A program made the translations under genes and the position numbers. This document shows, piece after piece, positions 1-8,016 of a stretch of 64,000 nt of DNA. The first letter of the stretch is position 1. Each line of letters begins with the position of its first letter. The DNA is from Asanoa ferruginea (GTDB lineage: Bacteria; Actinomycetota; Actinomycetes; Mycobacteriales; Micromonosporaceae). The DNA lies in the NCBI RefSeq assembly GCF_003387075.1, contig NZ_QUMQ01000001.1, positions 3,534,001-3,598,000 of the forward strand. The letters are read 5' to 3'. A model generated the notes under the pieces. That model saw only the letters and a list, made by a program, of their open reading frames with translations. It was not told where the DNA came from and searched no databases.

Positions 1-235
1 CACGCCGCCGGCCGTGCCGCCAACGGTTCCGCCGGCCGTGCCGACCGCCGGCGCGCCGCCCTCGATCGCTCCGGTGGCCGCGTCGCCGGCACCACCGGTC
101 GACCGGGCATCCGCGGTCACGCCGAGCGGTCCACTGGGGATGGCGCGCAATCTGCTGATCATCATCCTGTTGGTCGGGCTCGCCGGCGGGATCATCGGCC
201 CGATCCTCAAGCGGATCGGGGCCGGCCGGTCATGA
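1..235 (+). CDS. C-terminal fragment of a Pro/Ala-rich membrane-anchored protein
   Basis: The reading frame is already open at the left edge, so only the C-terminus is visible. It has a low-complexity Pro/Ala/Val linker of about 45 residues, one hydrophobic segment (LLIIILLVGLAGGIIG) and a short basic tail (KRIGAGRS), so it looks like a surface protein ending in a single C-terminal membrane anchor. No LPxTG motif precedes the hydrophobic segment. A GTG at position 14 is in frame but there is no reason to think it is the true start. The stop overlaps an ATG (ATGA) at 232, but that start would give the next protein an unconserved N-terminal extension and I do not use it. The gene probably belongs to the same surface/transport cluster; its function cannot be read from this fragment. 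Confidence 0.6.
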   Translation, partial: TPPAVPPTVPPAVPTAGAPPSIAPVAASPAPPVDRASAVTPSGPLGMARNLLIIILLVGLAGGIIGPILKRIGAGRS

Positions 236-260
236 ACGTCCACAGTGGCGTCAACGAACC

Positions 261-282
261 GGTCGGTCGGTGTTCATCCGGC
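261..282 (+). promoter_or_regulatory. Weak PHO-box-like direct repeat
   Basis: Two adjacent 11-bp units, GGTCGGTCGGT and GTTCATCCGGC, lie in the 188-bp gap before the PstS-like gene. The second unit fits the Streptomyces PhoP half-site (G[GT]TCAYYYR[GC]G) at ten of eleven positions; the first matches poorly. It would place the binding-protein gene under phosphate control, as for the better site before pit at 7955. The assignment is tentative because only one unit is convincing. Confidence 0.3.
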
Positions 283-423
283 CTACGTGTTGGCGGAACT
301 CAGGCGCGCGAAACGTTCGTCCGCGCGCGGTATCGGCGCCGGTCCGGCGCTCGCGACGATGACTGGGCCTCGTCCGTCAGCAGGGCGGCAACGAGCACCA
401 TGCCCCGCAGAAAGGGAGCACAC

Positions 424-1602
424 ATGAAGGTCAAGAACGTCGGCCGGGTGGGCGTCGTCCTCCTGGCCGCCGCGCTTGGGGCCGCCGCCATGGCCGGACC
501 GGCCATGGCGGACCCGAACCCGTCGACCGATTTCCGGACCCTCACGGGTGTCGGCTCGGACACCACGCAGGACGTGATGAACGGGTTCGGCAGCCTCGTC
601 ACCGACGGTGCCAACGCCAAGGTCATCGCGTCGTGGGACGCGCGCGGCAGCGTGCAGATCAAGACCAAGGCCGCCAACTGCACCTTCAACCGTCCCGACG
701 GTTCGGGTGCGGGTCGCCAGGCGCTGCGCGCCTCGCAGGGCGAGAACCTGGGCGGCACCAACGGCGGCGCCGGCTTCTTCCAGGGCGCCAACGTGGCCAA
801 CTGCGTCGACTTCGCGCGTTCCTCGTCCTACGGCGGCCCGACGCCGCCGACGACCGCGGGCAACTACACCTACATCCCGTTCGGTGTGGACGCCGTGGCG
901 CTGGCCCGCAACGCCAACGGCGACATCCCGGCGAACATCTCGTTCGCCCAGGTGCAGCGGGTCTACAAGTGCTTCGACACCGCGATCGCCGGCAACCCGG
1001 TGACCCCGCGGATGATCCAGGCCGCCTCTGGCACCTGGCAGTTCTGGGCCGGCAAGATGGGCATCACCGAAGCCGAGATCAACCTCGGTGACTACAGCTG
1101 CCTGGCCCGCGACACCGACAGCAACCCGGCCACGCCGGCAGCGCCCAACTTCGAGCGGGTGCAGGAGCACGACGGCACCGTTCTCAACGGCAACCTGAAC
1201 CAGATCGTGCCGTTCTCGGCCGGTCAGTTCATCGCGCAGGGCAACACGGCGGCCATCCAGGCCGCGACCGGCGTGACGGTGACCGACCGCCGCGGCCAGG
1301 CCGCGCTGACCGGCATGCGGCTTCCGGGTCAGGCGATCCAGCAGCCCGTTGTCGGCGGCATCCTCAACACTGCCTTCCCGCTCCGCCGCGACGTCTACAA
1401 CGTCGTCCCGACCGCCGACCTGGCGGACGCGGCGATCGTCAACGCCTTCGTCGGCGCCAACTCGAAGGTCTGCACCACGACCGTCAACGTCGGCGGCACC
1501 AACCGCAGCGTCATCGAGCTCTTCGGCTTCGGCAAGCGCACGAACGGCGTCGACCTGCTCAACGCCGCCTGCGGCGCGACCGACCTGAAGGCCAACGCCT
1601 AA
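424..1602 (+). CDS. PstS-like periplasmic binding protein, secreted without a lipobox
   Basis: A 392-residue protein with a Sec signal peptide ending near AMA-DPNP, followed by a type 2 periplasmic-binding fold of the PstS family. PstS-like loops are visible: GVGSDTT near the mature N-terminus, a FARSSS loop near residue 137, and YIPFGVDAVA near residue 155. The start is ATG 424, which has AAAGGGAG just upstream and begins directly with the signal peptide; an in-frame ATG at 232 would add 64 unconserved residues. Most PstS proteins are lipoproteins, but no Cys follows this signal peptide, so it is free or held by a partner protein. Several Cys residues could form disulfides. The downstream PstB-like ATPase supports a role in oxyanion import; phosphate is the likeliest ligand but is not proven. 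Confidence 0.8.
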   Translation: MKVKNVGRVGVVLLAAALGAAAMAGPAMADPNPSTDFRTLTGVGSDTTQDVMNGFGSLVTDGANAKVIASWDARGSVQIKTKAANCTFNRPDGSGAGRQALRASQGENLGGTNGGAGFFQGANVANCVDFARSSSYGGPTPPTTAGNYTYIPFGVDAVALARNANGDIPANISFAQVQRVYKCFDTAIAGNPVTPRMIQAASGTWQFWAGKMGITEAEINLGDYSCLARDTDSNPATPAAPNFERVQEHDGTVLNGNLNQIVPFSAGQFIAQGNTAAIQAATGVTVTDRRGQAALTGMRLPGQAIQQPVVGGILNTAFPLRRDVYNVVPTADLADAAIVNAFVGANSKVCTTTVNVGGTNRSVIELFGFGKRTNGVDLLNAACGATDLKANA

Positions 1603-1674
1603 CCAGCCCCACCACGCGGTCCGGGCGGCCCAGCAGGCCGCCCGGACCCGTCGAACTCGAAGGAGTCGCCAGCG

Positions 1675-3318
1675 ATGTCCCGGCGTCGTCGTCTGTCCCG
1701 GCTGATCGCGCGCGCCTGCGCGCTCGCGGCCGCCGTCATGAGCATCGCGGGCGGCACCCTGGTGATCGCGTCCAACGCCGCCAGCGCCGCCTCGCTCGGC
1801 GCTGTCACCCTGTCGCAGCAGGACGGCCTGGTCGACCAGACGCCCATGTTCGCGTCCGCGGTCAGCGCCCGGCCCTGCCCGACCGGCTTCGGTGAGAACG
1901 CCGCGCTGCGCGTCGGCCCGCCCGCCGGCCCCTACAGCAACCTGGCGGTCTCGCTCGGCGGCGGCGACTTCGACCTCGCGCCCGTCACGGTCAACGCCAA
2001 CCGGTCGTTCCAGACGGCCCTCGGCGGCGTCAAGCCGGCCGACGGCCAGTGGGTCGTGATCATCGAGTGCTACAGCCTCACCGAGGGGCGGCATCCTGAC
2101 GAGTTCCGGACGCCGATCATCGTCTGCGGCAACGCCTGGGCGGTCGGCAACACCTGTCCGCAGCCGAAGGAAGAGACCGAGACGGCGTTGACCGTCTCGC
2201 CGACCTGGTCGGTGGTGGCCACCGAAGAGGTGACGCTGACCGCGTCGGTGACTCCGGCGGCCGCGACCGGCGAGGTCGAGTTCTTCTACGACTCGCCCGA
2301 CGACGACAAGGGGCCGCAGTCTCTCGGCAAGGGTCCGGTGACCGGTGGCCAGGCGGTGTTGAAGACGACGACCATCCCGGCCAACCTCAAGGACAAGTTC
2401 CACGACCTCACCGCCGTGTTCACCGCGGCATCGACGGCGCCCTACCACGGTTCGACGTCGGCCAAGGTGCGGCTCAACGTGCGCAATCCCGGCGAGACGA
2501 TTCCCTCCGAGGTCACCGTCGCGGTCAGCCCCGCCGGCACGGCCAACCACGGTGCCGAGGTGACGATCACCGCCATGGTCTCGCCGCCCGAGGCGACCGG
2601 CAAGGTGGCCTTGCGCTATCGGCGCGGCACCTCGACCACGGTCGTCACGATCGCCGAAGTCGACGTGGTCGACCACGTGGCGAGCACGAAGACCACCGAC
2701 CTGCCCGGCGGCACGCTCAGCATCGACGCGGCCTTCACCTCGGCCACCTTCAGCGGGTCGGCGTCGACCCCGGTCACCTACGTGATCGTCGGCGGCGAGG
2801 ACGAGCCGGACAAGCGGCCGACCACGACCACGTTGACGGCGACGCCCGACGGCGAGCAGCCGCAGAACACGTCGATCATCCTGACCGCCACGGTGGCACC
2901 GACCGGCACGGCCGGCACGGTCACCTTCCGCGACGGCGCCAAGGTCCTCGGCACGCCGAAGCCGCTCAACCCCACCAGTTCGGCGGCCATCTCGGTCAAC
3001 GACCTGGCCATCGGCACCCACCGGATCACCGCCGAGTTCGTGCCGACCGACTCGACCACGTTCGCGGGATCGACGTCGGCGGCCAAGACCATCACCATCA
3101 CCGACGGGGACGACGACCCGGGAAGCGACGACCCCGGCTCGGACGACCCGGGCTCCGGTGACGGCGGAAGCCTGCCGCGCACCGGTGCGCCGATCGTCGG
3201 CGTGGCCATGGTCGGCGGGGGACTGGTCGGGATCGGCCTGCTGGCCGTGACCGCGGGCCGCCGGCGTCGGCTGCTTCCGTCGGTGCCGTGGTTGGACCGT
3301 GCTGATGACGGCGCCTGA
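1675..3318 (+). CDS. LPRTG-anchored Ig-repeat surface protein
   Basis: A 547-residue exported protein preceded by GAAGGAG. It has a signal peptide to about residue 38, then a domain of about 110 residues that is strongly repeated in the product at 5239 (shared stretches include GENAALRVG and ECYSLTEGRHPDEFRT). Three Ig-like/Big_3-type repeats follow (roughly residues 165-265, 275-365, 375-475), then a DDPGS-rich linker and a sorting signal LPRTG at residues 500-504 with a hydrophobic segment and an Arg-rich tail. It is therefore predicted to be covalently attached to the wall by a sortase. It overlaps the following sortase-like gene, implying co-translation. Role inferred: wall-anchored scaffold of the complex encoded here. 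Confidence 0.85.
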   Translation: MSRRRRLSRLIARACALAAAVMSIAGGTLVIASNAASAASLGAVTLSQQDGLVDQTPMFASAVSARPCPTGFGENAALRVGPPAGPYSNLAVSLGGGDFDLAPVTVNANRSFQTALGGVKPADGQWVVIIECYSLTEGRHPDEFRTPIIVCGNAWAVGNTCPQPKEETETALTVSPTWSVVATEEVTLTASVTPAAATGEVEFFYDSPDDDKGPQSLGKGPVTGGQAVLKTTTIPANLKDKFHDLTAVFTAASTAPYHGSTSAKVRLNVRNPGETIPSEVTVAVSPAGTANHGAEVTITAMVSPPEATGKVALRYRRGTSTTVVTIAEVDVVDHVASTKTTDLPGGTLSIDAAFTSATFSGSASTPVTYVIVGGEDEPDKRPTTTTLTATPDGEQPQNTSIILTATVAPTGTAGTVTFRDGAKVLGTPKPLNPTSSAAISVNDLAIGTHRITAEFVPTDSTTFAGSTSAAKTITITDGDDDPGSDDPGSDDPGSGDGGSLPRTGAPIVGVAMVGGGLVGIGLLAVTAGRRRRLLPSVPWLDRADDGA

Positions 3319-4258
3319 CCTCGCGCCGCCATCGGCGCCGCCGGCCCAACCAGGGCCGGCGGCGCCGCCGCGCCCACCCAACCTGTCGCTTCAGGTCGTC
3401 GGCACCGCGCTGACCATCGTCGCGGTGCTCGCCGTCGGCCTGATCGCGCACCTGACCGCGGTCTCCTGGCTGCAATACCAGCGCGACCAGCAGACCCTGT
3501 TCGCCGACTTCCGGGCCGAGCTCAAGCTCGGCACCGCGCCGGTCGGGCAATACCGGGTGAGCTACGACGCCAACGGGGCCCCGCTGCCCGAGCAACTCGT
3601 CGCACCGGGCAGCCCGGTCGCCGTGCTGCGGATCCCGTCGATCGGCATGAACTCGGTCGTGGTGGTCGAGGGCACCAGCGGTGACGTGCTCCGGGCTGGC
3701 CCCGGCCACCGGCGCGACACCGTCCTACCCGGACAGCGCGGCACCAGCGTCCTGATGGGACGCCAATCCGCTTACGGTGCGCCGTTCCGCGACCTTTCGA
3801 CCAAGCTGATTCCGGGTGACCCGGTCTACGCGACTACCGGGCAGGGCGAGTCCGAATACCGGGTGGCCGGCCTGCGCCGGCCCGGAGAGCCGGAACCGAA
3901 GCCGCTCGTGCCGGGCGCCGGCCGGCTGACCCTGATCACCGCGCACGGCCGGGCGTTCGACCCGGACGGCGTGGTCTATGTCGACGCCGACCTGATCTCG
4001 CCGGCCAAGCCGACGCCGGCCCGGCGCTTCGGCGAGTCGTCGCTGCCCGCCGCGGAACGGGTGATGGGCGTCGACTCCACCGGCTGGATCTGGGCCATGT
4101 TGTGGGGCCAGGGCCTGCTTCTCGGCGCGGTGGCGGTCACCTGGCTGCGCACCCGGATGAGCGGTTGGCACGCCTGGATCGTCGGCGTCCCGGTGCTCGC
4201 CTTCCTCGGCCTCGCCGTCGCCGACCAGGCCGCGCGCCTGTTGCCCAACCTGCTGTAG
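3305..4258 (+). CDS. Sortase-fold protein lacking catalytic His, Cys and Arg (pseudo-sortase)
   Basis: A 317-residue membrane protein: Pro-rich cytoplasmic start, one N-terminal membrane segment (about 32-52), a sortase-like beta-barrel (about 105-230) and two C-terminal membrane segments. The fold is clear from [16 protein letters not shown], the [12 protein letters not shown] loop and LTLIT. However, where active sortases have GH(R) this has GR (R153); where they have the TLxTC Cys it has Ala (LTLITAHG, A213); and no Arg stands in the following strand. Transpeptidase activity is therefore unlikely. The gene begins inside the end of the LPRTG-protein gene. ATG 3305 is chosen over GTG 3299. 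It may bind sorting signals or act as a structural partner of the transporter. Confidence 0.8.
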   Translation: MTAPDLAPPSAPPAQPGPAAPPRPPNLSLQVVGTALTIVAVLAVGLIAHLTAVSWLQYQRDQQTLFADFRAELKLGTAPVGQYRVSYDANGAPLPEQLVAPGSPVAVLRIPSIGMNSVVVVEGTSGDVLRAGPGHRRDTVLPGQRGTSVLMGRQSAYGAPFRDLSTKLIPGDPVYATTGQGESEYRVAGLRRPGEPEPKPLVPGAGRLTLITAHGRAFDPDGVVYVDADLISPAKPTPARRFGESSLPAAERVMGVDSTGWIWAMLWGQGLLLGAVAVTWLRTRMSGWHAWIVGVPVLAFLGLAVADQAARLLPNLL

Positions 4259-4281
4259 CCAGCTCGAGAGAAGAGAAGCAC

Positions 4282-5091
4282 GTGACGACGACGCAGACGC
4301 GGATCGCACCGCCCCTCGGTGGAACGCTGGACGCCCGGGCGATTTCGGCCTGGTTCGGCGACCACAAGGTGCTCGACCGGGTGTCGCTGGAAATGCCGGC
4401 CGGCAAGGTGACCGCGCTGATCGGGCCGTCCGGCTGCGGCAAGTCGACGTTCCTGCGGATCCTCAACCGGATGCACGAGTTGGTGCCAAGCGCGTCGCTG
4501 GCCGGCGAGGTGCTGCTCGACGACACCGACCTGTATTCGCCGGAGCGCCGGGTCACCGACGTGCGCCGCGAGGTCGGCATGGTGTTCCAGAAACCCAACC
4601 CGTTCCCGGCGATGTCCATTTTCGACAATGTGCTGGCGGGCCTGAAACTGACCGGCACCAGGGCCTCGCGCTCGACCCGCGACGACATCGTCGAGGAGAC
4701 GCTGACCAAGGCCGGGCTCTGGAAAGAGGTCCGCGACCGGCTCCGCTCGCCCGGCGGCGCGCTGTCCGGCGGACAGCAGCAACGGCTCTGCATCGCGCGC
4801 TCGCTGGCCGTACGCCCGCGGGTGTTGCTGATGGACGAACCGTGCTCAGCGCTGGACCCGACGTCGACGCGGCGGATCGAGGAGACCATCGCGGAGCTGG
4901 CGGGCGAGGTGACGATCGTGATCGTCACGCACAACATGCAGCAGGCGGCCCGGGTTTCCGACCTGTGCGCGTTCTTCCTGGCCGCGCACGGCACCCCCGG
5001 CGTGATCGTCGAACACGGCCCGACCGAGGCCATGTTCGGCTCTCCGCGCGACGAACGGACGAACGACTACGTCAATGGTCGGTTCGGCTGA
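4282..5091 (+). CDS. pstB: PstB-type phosphate ABC transporter ATPase
   Basis: A 269-residue ATPase with Walker [10 protein letters not shown] (about 48-56), the PstB-typical Q-loop [13 protein letters not shown], signature LSGGQQQR and Walker [12 protein letters not shown], and the switch His in [11 protein letters not shown] 4282 is used because AGAGAAGAG sits just upstream and the protein then has normal PstB length. It would power import of the oxyanion captured by the PstS-like protein. No PstC or PstA permease follows it, so these would have to lie left of the window or elsewhere. Its position after a surface protein and a pseudo-sortase is not the usual pstSCAB order. Confidence 0.85.
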   Translation: MTTTQTRIAPPLGGTLDARAISAWFGDHKVLDRVSLEMPAGKVTALIGPSGCGKSTFLRILNRMHELVPSASLAGEVLLDDTDLYSPERRVTDVRREVGMVFQKPNPFPAMSIFDNVLAGLKLTGTRASRSTRDDIVEETLTKAGLWKEVRDRLRSPGGALSGGQQQRLCIARSLAVRPRVLLMDEPCSALDPTSTRRIEETIAELAGEVTIVIVTHNMQQAARVSDLCAFFLAAHGTPGVIVEHGPTEAMFGSPRDERTNDYVNGRFG

Positions 5092-5238
5092 GCGGAACGT
5101 ATGAGCCCCCAACACCAACTGTTCTCCTCGCGCACGTCCGGCGGAGAGATTGGCCTGATGACGGGGACACGGCCGGTGTAAAGCCTGATCGCGGCCGGAT
5201 CACCGGACCCGGCTTGAACTTCTGAGAGGAAGTGATCC

Positions 5239-6435
5239 ATGAGCAAGCGTGTGTTCGCTCGCGCGGCCGCGCTGCTGGGTGCGGCGTCGATCGCGGCCGG
5301 CGTCCTGGCTGGCATCGCCAGCCCGGCGCAGGCAGCGTCGCTCGGCGAGGTCACCCTGTCGCAGCAGAGCGGCAGTGTGAACGACACCCCGATCTTCGCG
5401 AGTGCCACCAGTCCCGCCTGCCCCACCGGGTATGGCGAGAACGCGGCACTTCGGGTCGGTCGCCCCGGCGGTCCCTACAACAACCTGGCTGTCGCGCTCG
5501 GCGGCGGCGGGTTCGACGAGGCGCCGGTCACGGTCAACTCGAACCGGTCCTTCACCACCGCGCTGGGCGGCGTCGCGCCGGCCGCCGGTGAGTGGTGGGT
5601 CATCATCGAGTGCTACTCCCTCACCGAGGGTCGGCACCCCGACGAGTTCCGCACCTCGATCGTCGTGACCGGCGACCAGTGGCGGATCCCGGTGGCGGAA
5701 GAGACCGGCACCGCGCTGTCGATCGCTCCTACCGGTGGCATCGAGCGGGGCCAGACGGCGACCTTCACGGCCAACGTCTCCCCGGCCACCGCCGCCGGCA
5801 CCGTCGAGTTCAAGCGGGGCACCTCCGTCATCGGCTCCGCGACGGTGACCAACGGTGTCGCCACCTTCGCCACGACCGCGCTGCCGGTCGGCACCTACCA
5901 GTTCACCGCTGCCTTCACGCCGGCCGACGCCACCGCGTTCAAGCCGTCCGTGTCGACCGCGTCGTCGTTCACCATCACGCCCGGCACCGCGCCTGGCCCG
6001 ACGGCTGACGTCGAGATCATCGCTCCGATCGACCCGGGTGCGTTCAGCCTGGCGGTCGCGGCGCCGACCACGTCCCTGACCGGCGGCACCGTCGGTGGCG
6101 TCGCCACCGGCACCCTGCCGCAGGCCACGGTCGTCGACCTGCGCGGCACCAACGTCGGCTGGTCGCTGACCGGCCAGCTCGAGGACTTCGCGCAGGGCAC
6201 CAACACCATCGCCAACAGCAACCTCGCCTGGACCCCGGCGGCCGCCAAGGTCTCCGGTTCCGGCGCGGTCACCGCGGGCGCGGCTGCCGACCTCGGCGAC
6301 ACCCGCACCCTCTGCTCGGCGGTTTCGGGCTCCAGCGCCGGCACGTTCACGTGCGATGCCGGCCTGAAGCTCAACATCCCGGACAGCGTCGCCCCGGGTG
6401 AGTACGCGGCGACCCTGACCCTGACGCTGGCCTGA
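5239..6435 (+). CDS. WxL-like domain surface protein, paralogous at its N-terminus to the LPRTG protein
   Basis: A 398-residue secreted protein with AGAGGAAG before the ATG. It has a signal peptide to about residue 33, the same N-terminal domain of about 110 residues found in the LPRTG protein at 1675, one Ig-like repeat (about 160-250) and a C-terminal domain (about 255-398) that resembles the WxL wall-binding domain: GWSLTGQL with W308 as the first W-x-L, a second conserved Trp in LAWTP, and an ending PGEYAATLTLTLA in which the second W-x-L has Leu for Trp. In Firmicutes WxL domains bind peptidoglycan non-covalently and work with DUF916 proteins, and a DUF916 gene follows here. No sorting signal is present. 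The WxL assignment is by motif only. Confidence 0.75.
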   Translation: MSKRVFARAAALLGAASIAAGVLAGIASPAQAASLGEVTLSQQSGSVNDTPIFASATSPACPTGYGENAALRVGRPGGPYNNLAVALGGGGFDEAPVTVNSNRSFTTALGGVAPAAGEWWVIIECYSLTEGRHPDEFRTSIVVTGDQWRIPVAEETGTALSIAPTGGIERGQTATFTANVSPATAAGTVEFKRGTSVIGSATVTNGVATFATTALPVGTYQFTAAFTPADATAFKPSVSTASSFTITPGTAPGPTADVEIIAPIDPGAFSLAVAAPTTSLTGGTVGGVATGTLPQATVVDLRGTNVGWSLTGQLEDFAQGTNTIANSNLAWTPAAAKVSGSGAVTAGAAADLGDTRTLCSAVSGSSAGTFTCDAGLKLNIPDSVAPGEYAATLTLTLA

Positions 6436-6451
6436 TCGGCCGGAGTCGTTT

Positions 6452-6484
6452 GGCGGAGGTGTCGCGCACAGCGACACCTCCGCC
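6452..6484 (+). terminator. Perfect 14-bp hairpin between the WxL-like and DUF916 genes
   Basis: GGCGGAGGTGTCGC (6452-6465) and its exact reverse complement (6471-6484) enclose a 5-nt loop. There is no T-tract, as is common for actinobacterial terminators. Since the genes on both sides run the same way and are functionally linked, it may be a partial terminator or an mRNA stabiliser rather than a full stop. Confidence 0.65.
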
Positions 6485-6519
6485 GTCCCGACGTTTCTCC
6501 ACCTCAACCGGAGCGGCAC

Positions 6520-7572
6520 ATGAACACCAGATCCGCCATCGGGCGCCGGCGTGCGGCCGTTTTCGTCGTTGTGGCGACGATGCTTCTCGCCACGGCACCC
6601 ACGCAGGTCTCGGCCGCCGCGCCGGCCGCACACCGCGACGACACACAGCGCTGGACGGTCGTGCCGTCGAGCCCGACGGGGCCCAGCGGGCGCAAGCAGT
6701 TCGACTACGAACTCAACGCCAAGGAAGCCATCACCGACTGGATCTCGGTGAGCAACCTCGGTGACAAGCCGCTGACCGTCGACCTCTACGCGACCGACGC
6801 GTTCACCGCGGCCGACGGCGGGTTCGCGCTGCTGCCCCGCGACCGCAAGCCCGACGGCGTCGGCTCATGGGTGAAGCTGCCGAAGGCGTCGACCACGCTG
6901 CCGGTCGGCAAGCGCTCCGACATGCCGTTCACCCTGAGCGTGCCGGCGGGCGCGGCGCCCGGTGACCACATCGGCGGCATCATCGCGTCGATCACCGAGG
7001 AGCAGGTCAACGAGAAGGGCCAGCGGGTCAACGTCGAACGCCGGGTCGCGGCGCGGATCTACCTGCGGGTCGCCGGCCCGCTCACGCCGCTCGCCGCGGT
7101 CACCGGGGTCGAGGTCGACTACGAGACGCCGATCGTGCCGTTGCCGGGCGGGAAGATGGCGGTCACCTACCGGGTCGCCAACCACGGCAATGTGCGCCTC
7201 TCCGGCACCGTGCGAGTCGGGGTCGACGGGCCGCTGGGCATCCGCCTGGCCGGCAGCGACACGATCAACGTCGCCGAGTTGCTGCCCGACTCGGAACTGC
7301 GGCTGCGCCAGGAGTTCTCGTCGGTCTTCCCGGCGGGCCGGCTCACCACCACGGTCGACTTCAACCCGTCGACCAACCGCGAGGCGCTGCCGTCGGTGTC
7401 CGGCACGGCCGGCACGACCGCCGTACCCTGGCTGATCCTCGCCCTGTTGTTGGCCGTTCTGGTGTTGGTCTGCTACCGGATCATGGTGTTGCGCGCCCGG
7501 CGCCGGCCCGCGCCGACGTTCCTCGACGAGCCCGGCACCGCGGCCGTGCCGGCCGCCCGGATGGCGCCGTGA
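6520..7572 (+). CDS. DUF916 (WxL-interacting) membrane-anchored protein
   Basis: A 350-residue protein with a signal peptide to about residue 35, a DUF916/WxIP-type domain (about 45-155; begins WTVVPSSP and includes a YELNAKEAITDWISVSNLGDK-type strand region and PGDHIGGIIASI), a second beta-rich region (about 170-290) matching the host-binding half of such proteins, one membrane segment (WLILALLLAVLVLVCY, about 304-320) and a basic cytoplasmic tail. In Firmicutes, WxL-interacting proteins of this type bridge peptidoglycan and WxL proteins. A GGAG-containing site lies before ATG 6520. The stop overlaps the next gene's GTG, so the two are likely co-translated. Confidence 0.8.
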   Translation: MNTRSAIGRRRAAVFVVVATMLLATAPTQVSAAAPAAHRDDTQRWTVVPSSPTGPSGRKQFDYELNAKEAITDWISVSNLGDKPLTVDLYATDAFTAADGGFALLPRDRKPDGVGSWVKLPKASTTLPVGKRSDMPFTLSVPAGAAPGDHIGGIIASITEEQVNEKGQRVNVERRVAARIYLRVAGPLTPLAAVTGVEVDYETPIVPLPGGKMAVTYRVANHGNVRLSGTVRVGVDGPLGIRLAGSDTINVAELLPDSELRLRQEFSSVFPAGRLTTTVDFNPSTNREALPSVSGTAGTTAVPWLILALLLAVLVLVCYRIMVLRARRRPAPTFLDEPGTAAVPAARMAP

Positions 7573-7940
7573 CCCGGCGGCGGGCGGCGCTGCTGGCCGC
7601 GGGTGCGGCGCTCGCCGCGGCGGTCGCGGTGCCCGCGGCGGCCGCGGCGGCGGAACCAACCCCCGGGCCCGACCGCGTCACCGTCGACCTGAGGGTGCGG
7701 ATCCTGCCCGACCCGAGCGCTACACCGACGCCGTCGCCGACCTCACCGCAGCCACACCCGACCACCACCCGGCCGCACCCGCCGGCCGGCGGCGGCGGCG
7801 GAACGACGCTGCCCCGCACCGGCGCCGCCATCGGGATGTTCGTGCTGGTCGGCGCCGCGCTCGTCGGCGGCGGCATCGTGCTGCGGCTCATGGCGCGCCG
7901 CCGGGTCGAGGCGGAGCGCTGGCTGGCCCGCTCGCGCTGA
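7569..7940 (+). CDS. Small LPRTG-anchored wall protein
   Basis: A 123-residue protein starting at GTG 7569 inside the upstream stop (GTGA). It consists of a signal peptide (about 1-28), a short region EPTPGPDRVTVDLRVRILPD, a Pro/Thr/His-rich stalk, and a sorting signal LPRTG at residues 81-85 followed by a hydrophobic segment and a basic tail. Firmicute WxL operons also encode a small LPxTG protein beside the WxL and DUF916 genes, so the three genes 5239-7940 reproduce that set. Predicted to be linked to peptidoglycan by a housekeeping sortase encoded outside the window, since the local sortase homologue appears inactive. Confidence 0.75.
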   Translation: MTRRRAALLAAGAALAAAVAVPAAAAAAEPTPGPDRVTVDLRVRILPDPSATPTPSPTSPQPHPTTTRPHPPAGGGGGTTLPRTGAAIGMFVLVGAALVGGGIVLRLMARRRVEAERWLARSR

Positions 7941-7954
7941 TCCCGTTCGGGGAT

Positions 7955-7976
7955 GTTCACCCAACGGTCATCTTCC
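7955..7976 (+). promoter_or_regulatory. PHO-box-like PhoP direct repeat upstream of pit
   Basis: Two contiguous 11-bp units, GTTCACCCAAC and GGTCATCTTCC, match the Streptomyces PhoP half-site G[GT]TCAYYYR[GC]G at 9 of 11 positions each, with the GKTCAYY core intact in both. The site ends 40 bp before the pit start codon. It predicts control of pit by phosphate limitation; the direction (activation or repression) cannot be told from sequence. Confidence 0.6.
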
Positions 7977-8016
7977 GACGCGATGGGCGCGAGCGACACT
8001 GGGGACATCCGATGGC

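Noticed and set aside
232-423. ATG at 232 (ATGA overlap) as the start of the PstS-like gene
   Set aside because: It would put 64 unconserved residues before a normal signal peptide; ATG 424 has its own ribosome site and begins that signal peptide.
283-3381. Very long minus-strand open frame across the surface-protein genes
   Set aside because: It is the GC-rich shadow of well-supported plus-strand genes; its product is Arg/Gly-rich with no family motifs and no ribosome site.
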